A stretch of DNA of 7,883 nt from an uncultured Porticoccus sp. (GTDB taxonomy: Bacteria > Pseudomonadota > Gammaproteobacteria > Pseudomonadales > Porticoccaceae). The position numbers were made by a program, and so were the translations under genes. The first letter of the stretch is position 1, and every line of letters starts with the position of its first letter. The notes beneath the pieces were generated by a model that saw nothing but the letters and a program-made list of their open reading frames with translations, was not told the origin of the DNA and ran no database searches. The DNA lies in NCBI GenBank assembly GCA_950063125.1, contig CATLZI010000091.1, positions 1 through 7,883 on the forward strand. Reading direction: 5' to 3'. Below are positions 5,754 through 7,883 of the stretch, piece by piece.

Positions 5754-7028
5754 ATGAAACCCGAAACCATTGCCCTGCACCACGGCTACGAGGCTGACAA
5801 CCAGCACGCGGTTGCCGTACCCATTCATCAAACAACTTCTTTCTCTTTCGACAATGCCCAACACGGTGCGGATCTGTTTGACCTGAAAGTCGCCGGCAAC
5901 ATCTACTCACGCATGATGAACCCGACCTGCGCCGTCCTCGAACAGAGGGTCGCAGCGCTCGAGGGTGGCATCGGAGCTCTGGCGGTCGCCTCCGGCATGG
6001 CGGCTATTACCTACGCGATTCAGACAATCGCCGAAGCGGGCGACAACCTTGTCTCGATCAGCGAATTGTACGGCGGCACCTACAATCTGCTCGCCCACAC
6101 CCTGCCCCGCCAGGGCATTGAAACCCGTTTTGCCGACAAAGACGATTTTGCCGGTATTGAAGCCCTGATTGATGACCGCACCAAGCTGCTTTACTGTGAA
6201 TCGATTGGCAATCCGTCGGGCAGCGTTGTGGATATCAAACGTTTGGCTGACATCGCTCACGCTGCGGGCATTCCACTGGTCGTCGATAACACTGTAGCCA
6301 CCCCCTTCCTGTGGCGGCCGATTGAACAGGGTGCCGACATCGTCGTGCACTCAGCCACCAAATACATGGGTGGGCACGGCACAACGATGGGTGGCGTAAT
6401 CGTAGATTCTGGCACATTCCCCTGGGCTGACCACCCTAAGCGCTTTGCGCTTCTGAACGAGCCGGATGTGTCATACCACGGTGTCAGCTACACCCGCGAC
6501 GTGGGGGAAGCCGCCTTCATTACCCGGGCTAGGGTTGTACCCCTTCGAAATATGGGTGCGGTTCTGTCGGCTCAGGCCGCCTGGAACCTGCTGCAGGGGC
6601 TGGAAACTCTGGCACTGCGGATCGAGCGCGTGTGCGAAAACACCCAGAAAATAGCCGAATACCTGCAGCAGCACCCTCGAGTCAGCTGGGTCAATTATGC
6701 GGGTTTGCCTAACCACAAAGACCATGCGCTGGCACAAAAGTACATGAACGGCAGAGCCTCGGGAATCCTCAGCTTTGGCATTGAGGGTGGCCGCGAAGCC
6801 GGGGCCCGGTTCTACGATGCCCTGGCGCTGATATTGCGATTGGTTAACATCGGTGATGCAAAAAGCTGCGCCGCCATACCCGCATCGACCACCCACCGCC
6901 AGTTAAATGACGACGAGTTGAAAGCAGCCGGTGTGAGCGCCGACATGGTTCGCCTGTCAATTGGTATCGAACACGTTGACGATCTGATGGCAGACATCGA
7001 CCAGGCACTCGAAAAGTCCGCAGGTTAG
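5754..7028 (+). CDS. metY: O-acetylhomoserine aminocarboxypropyltransferase (sulfhydrylase)
   Basis: This PLP enzyme of the Cys/Met metabolism (gamma-synthase) family joins O-acetylhomoserine and sulfide to give homocysteine for methionine synthesis; it is cytoplasmic and usually tetrameric. At 424 residues it has the MetY length, longer than MetB or MetZ. Visible markers are VPIHQTTSF (22-30), YSRMMNPT (51-58), SGMAAITYA (80-88), the cofactor aspartate in [10 protein letters not shown] (D178), PLP lysine K203 in [19 protein letters not shown], and the C-terminal [18 protein letters not shown] and VRLSIGIEH. It resembles the Pseudomonas MetY as I remember it. One segment is odd: residues 371-378 read SCAAIPAS where bacterial homologues usually have SL-x-x-HPAS (see findings). 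It stands alone, divergent from the antiporter operon, with no clear terminator. O-succinylhomoserine as substrate is less likely given its length. Confidence 0.94.
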   Translation: MKPETIALHHGYEADNQHAVAVPIHQTTSFSFDNAQHGADLFDLKVAGNIYSRMMNPTCAVLEQRVAALEGGIGALAVASGMAAITYAIQTIAEAGDNLVSISELYGGTYNLLAHTLPRQGIETRFADKDDFAGIEALIDDRTKLLYCESIGNPSGSVVDIKRLADIAHAAGIPLVVDNTVATPFLWRPIEQGADIVVHSATKYMGGHGTTMGGVIVDSGTFPWADHPKRFALLNEPDVSYHGVSYTRDVGEAAFITRARVVPLRNMGAVLSAQAAWNLLQGLETLALRIERVCENTQKIAEYLQQHPRVSWVNYAGLPNHKDHALAQKYMNGRASGILSFGIEGGREAGARFYDALALILRLVNIGDAKSCAAIPASTTHRQLNDDELKAAGVSADMVRLSIGIEHVDDLMADIDQALEKSAG

Positions 7029-7136
7029 ATTAATATTGACAACCTTTGAACAAGCACACACCAGGCAGGTTGGTGAAACCGGATGCTGCTACAACTTTCC
7101 TGTAGAGACTACATAGGCCAGCCGCGGTCACTGCGG

Positions 7137-7883
7137 TCAAAGGCCCTGGGCACCCCGCCGCAACCAGTTATGAACGAATGCCAGCTTGTAACGGGCGTGG
7201 TCTGACAACACGAACGGATAAAGATCCGATAGACCCATGGAACGATTGACGTGATTGACACCCACGGTAAGCGCTGCCGCGATCTGGATCAGCCGCTCGG
7301 CATCGGGTTCCGAATACGGATCCCAGCCAGCGTGAGGTATCTGCGGTGATGACAGACCGGTGGCCACGAAGCTATCGGCAATATCCGTCAGGTGCAGCAG
7401 GTGTGCCACCGTTTCTGCCCAATCTTCATGGGGGTGCGTGGAGGCGTAACTGGTCAGGTAGTGCTGTCTCCAGTTTGGTGGCGGGCCATTCTCGTAGTGG
7501 TATTGAAGCGCTCCGACATAGTCCACCCGCTCATCACCGAACATATCCCGGAATGCATCGAGAAAATCCTCACGAAGACTCAGCCGCCACCAGAGCATGT
7601 GGGCAATCTCGTGGCGCATGTGGCCTATCATGGTGCGATAAGGCTCCTCCAGGGCTTCACGACGGGTGGCGACCAACACAGGGTCCACCTCTGCCACACT
7701 GATGGTCACCACGCCCTCAACATGCCCCATCAGAACAGGGGTTGGGCCTTCAGCGAGCATGTGAAATACAGGTGGCGCCCCCGGATCCTCGGGACGAAAC
7801 CAATGCCAGCGCCCCAGATTATCCAGCGCCCACCGCTTGGCCGCCTCGGTCTGCGCCCAGTTGGGGATGGCATTAGGGATCGA
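7137..7883 (-). CDS. Putative zinc-binding metallopeptidase (Peptidase_Mx-like), N-terminus beyond window
   Basis: The last 248 residues are visible; the frame stays open to the window edge, so the internal ATG at 7760 is not the true start. The protein contains the zincin motif HEIAH (residues 91-95 of the visible part, 7599-7613) within GHMRHEIAHMLWWRL. Before it lies GVVTISVAEVDP, and after it come FGDERVDYVGALQYHY, SYASTHPHEDWAETVAHLLHLTD, and a C-terminal FVLSDHARYKLAFVHNWL. From memory this layout matches the family annotated as putative zinc-binding metallo-peptidase (Pfam Peptidase_Mx), whose members often begin with a zinc-ribbon. That part would be outside the window. The acidic/histidine cluster HPHEDWAE may supply a third metal ligand. 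No signal peptide can be judged. The substrate is unknown. It converges with metY across a 108-bp gap. Confidence 0.8.
   Translation of the reverse strand, partial: SIPNAIPNWAQTEAAKRWALDNLGRWHWFRPEDPGAPPVFHMLAEGPTPVLMGHVEGVVTISVAEVDPVLVATRREALEEPYRTMIGHMRHEIAHMLWWRLSLREDFLDAFRDMFGDERVDYVGALQYHYENGPPPNWRQHYLTSYASTHPHEDWAETVAHLLHLTDIADSFVATGLSSPQIPHAGWDPYSEPDAERLIQIAAALTVGVNHVNRSMGLSDLYPFVLSDHARYKLAFVHNWLRRGAQGL

Noticed and set aside
5907..6896. Minus-strand open frames of 141-147 codons within metY
   Set aside because: They are opposite a well-conserved gene and show no family features, so they are explained by codon bias.
7029..7136. Bidirectional terminator between metY and the metallopeptidase gene
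   Set aside because: Only weak 4-5 bp pairings such as CACCA/TGGTG (7059-7075) were found, with no U-tract, so no terminator is called.
7137..7760. Metallopeptidase starting at the ATG at 7760
   Set aside because: The frame continues without a stop to the window edge and the residues before this ATG look coding (WAQTEAAKRWALDNLGRW), so the gene is cut by the window and does not start here.

Overview
The window looks like chromosomal DNA from a moderately GC-rich gammaproteobacterium, possibly a free-living or marine lineage. This rests on gene families: a NorR-type regulator divergent from a flavohaemoglobin, a Pseudomonas-like MetY, and an AcuC/HDAH-like deacetylase. I see no phage, plasmid, insertion sequence, CRISPR array, tRNA or rRNA. 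Genus cannot be assigned from the sequence alone.

Positions 1-2660 form a nitric-oxide detoxification module. A NorR/FhpR-type sigma-54 activator (minus strand, C-terminus cut off by the window edge) is divergent from hmp, the NO dioxygenase. The 175 bp between norR and the hmp start codon hold two almost identical NorR-type boxes, a perfect 13-bp inverted repeat and a well-spaced -24/-12 promoter. The promoter shows that hmp starts at 1430, because the longer open frame beginning at 1310 starts upstream of it. NO bound by the NorR GAF domain would release the AAA+ ATPase, which remodels sigma-54 polymerase at hmp; Hmp then converts NO to nitrate. A strong hairpin follows hmp.

Positions 2661-2808 are a gene-free, relatively AT-rich gap between convergent genes. 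It contains a short motif that may be a mobile-element relic.

Positions 2809-5563 hold three minus-strand genes that look like one operon. In transcription order they are a CaCA-family cation antiporter, a GNAT acetyltransferase and an HDAC-superfamily deacylase. An adjacent acetyltransferase and deacetylase recalls the AcuA/AcuC pair, but the substrate here is unknown.

Positions 5564-7028 hold metY (O-acetylhomoserine sulfhydrylase), divergent from the antiporter. It has a local anomaly near its C-terminus that looks like a compensated frameshift. Positions 7137-7883 hold a minus-strand gene for a putative zinc metallopeptidase with an HEIAH motif, cut off at its N-terminus by the window edge.

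Most of this is ordinary core or accessory metabolism. I found no clearly new multi-gene system. The items most worth a second look are the control region between norR and hmp, the acetyltransferase/deacetylase pair, and the odd metY segment.
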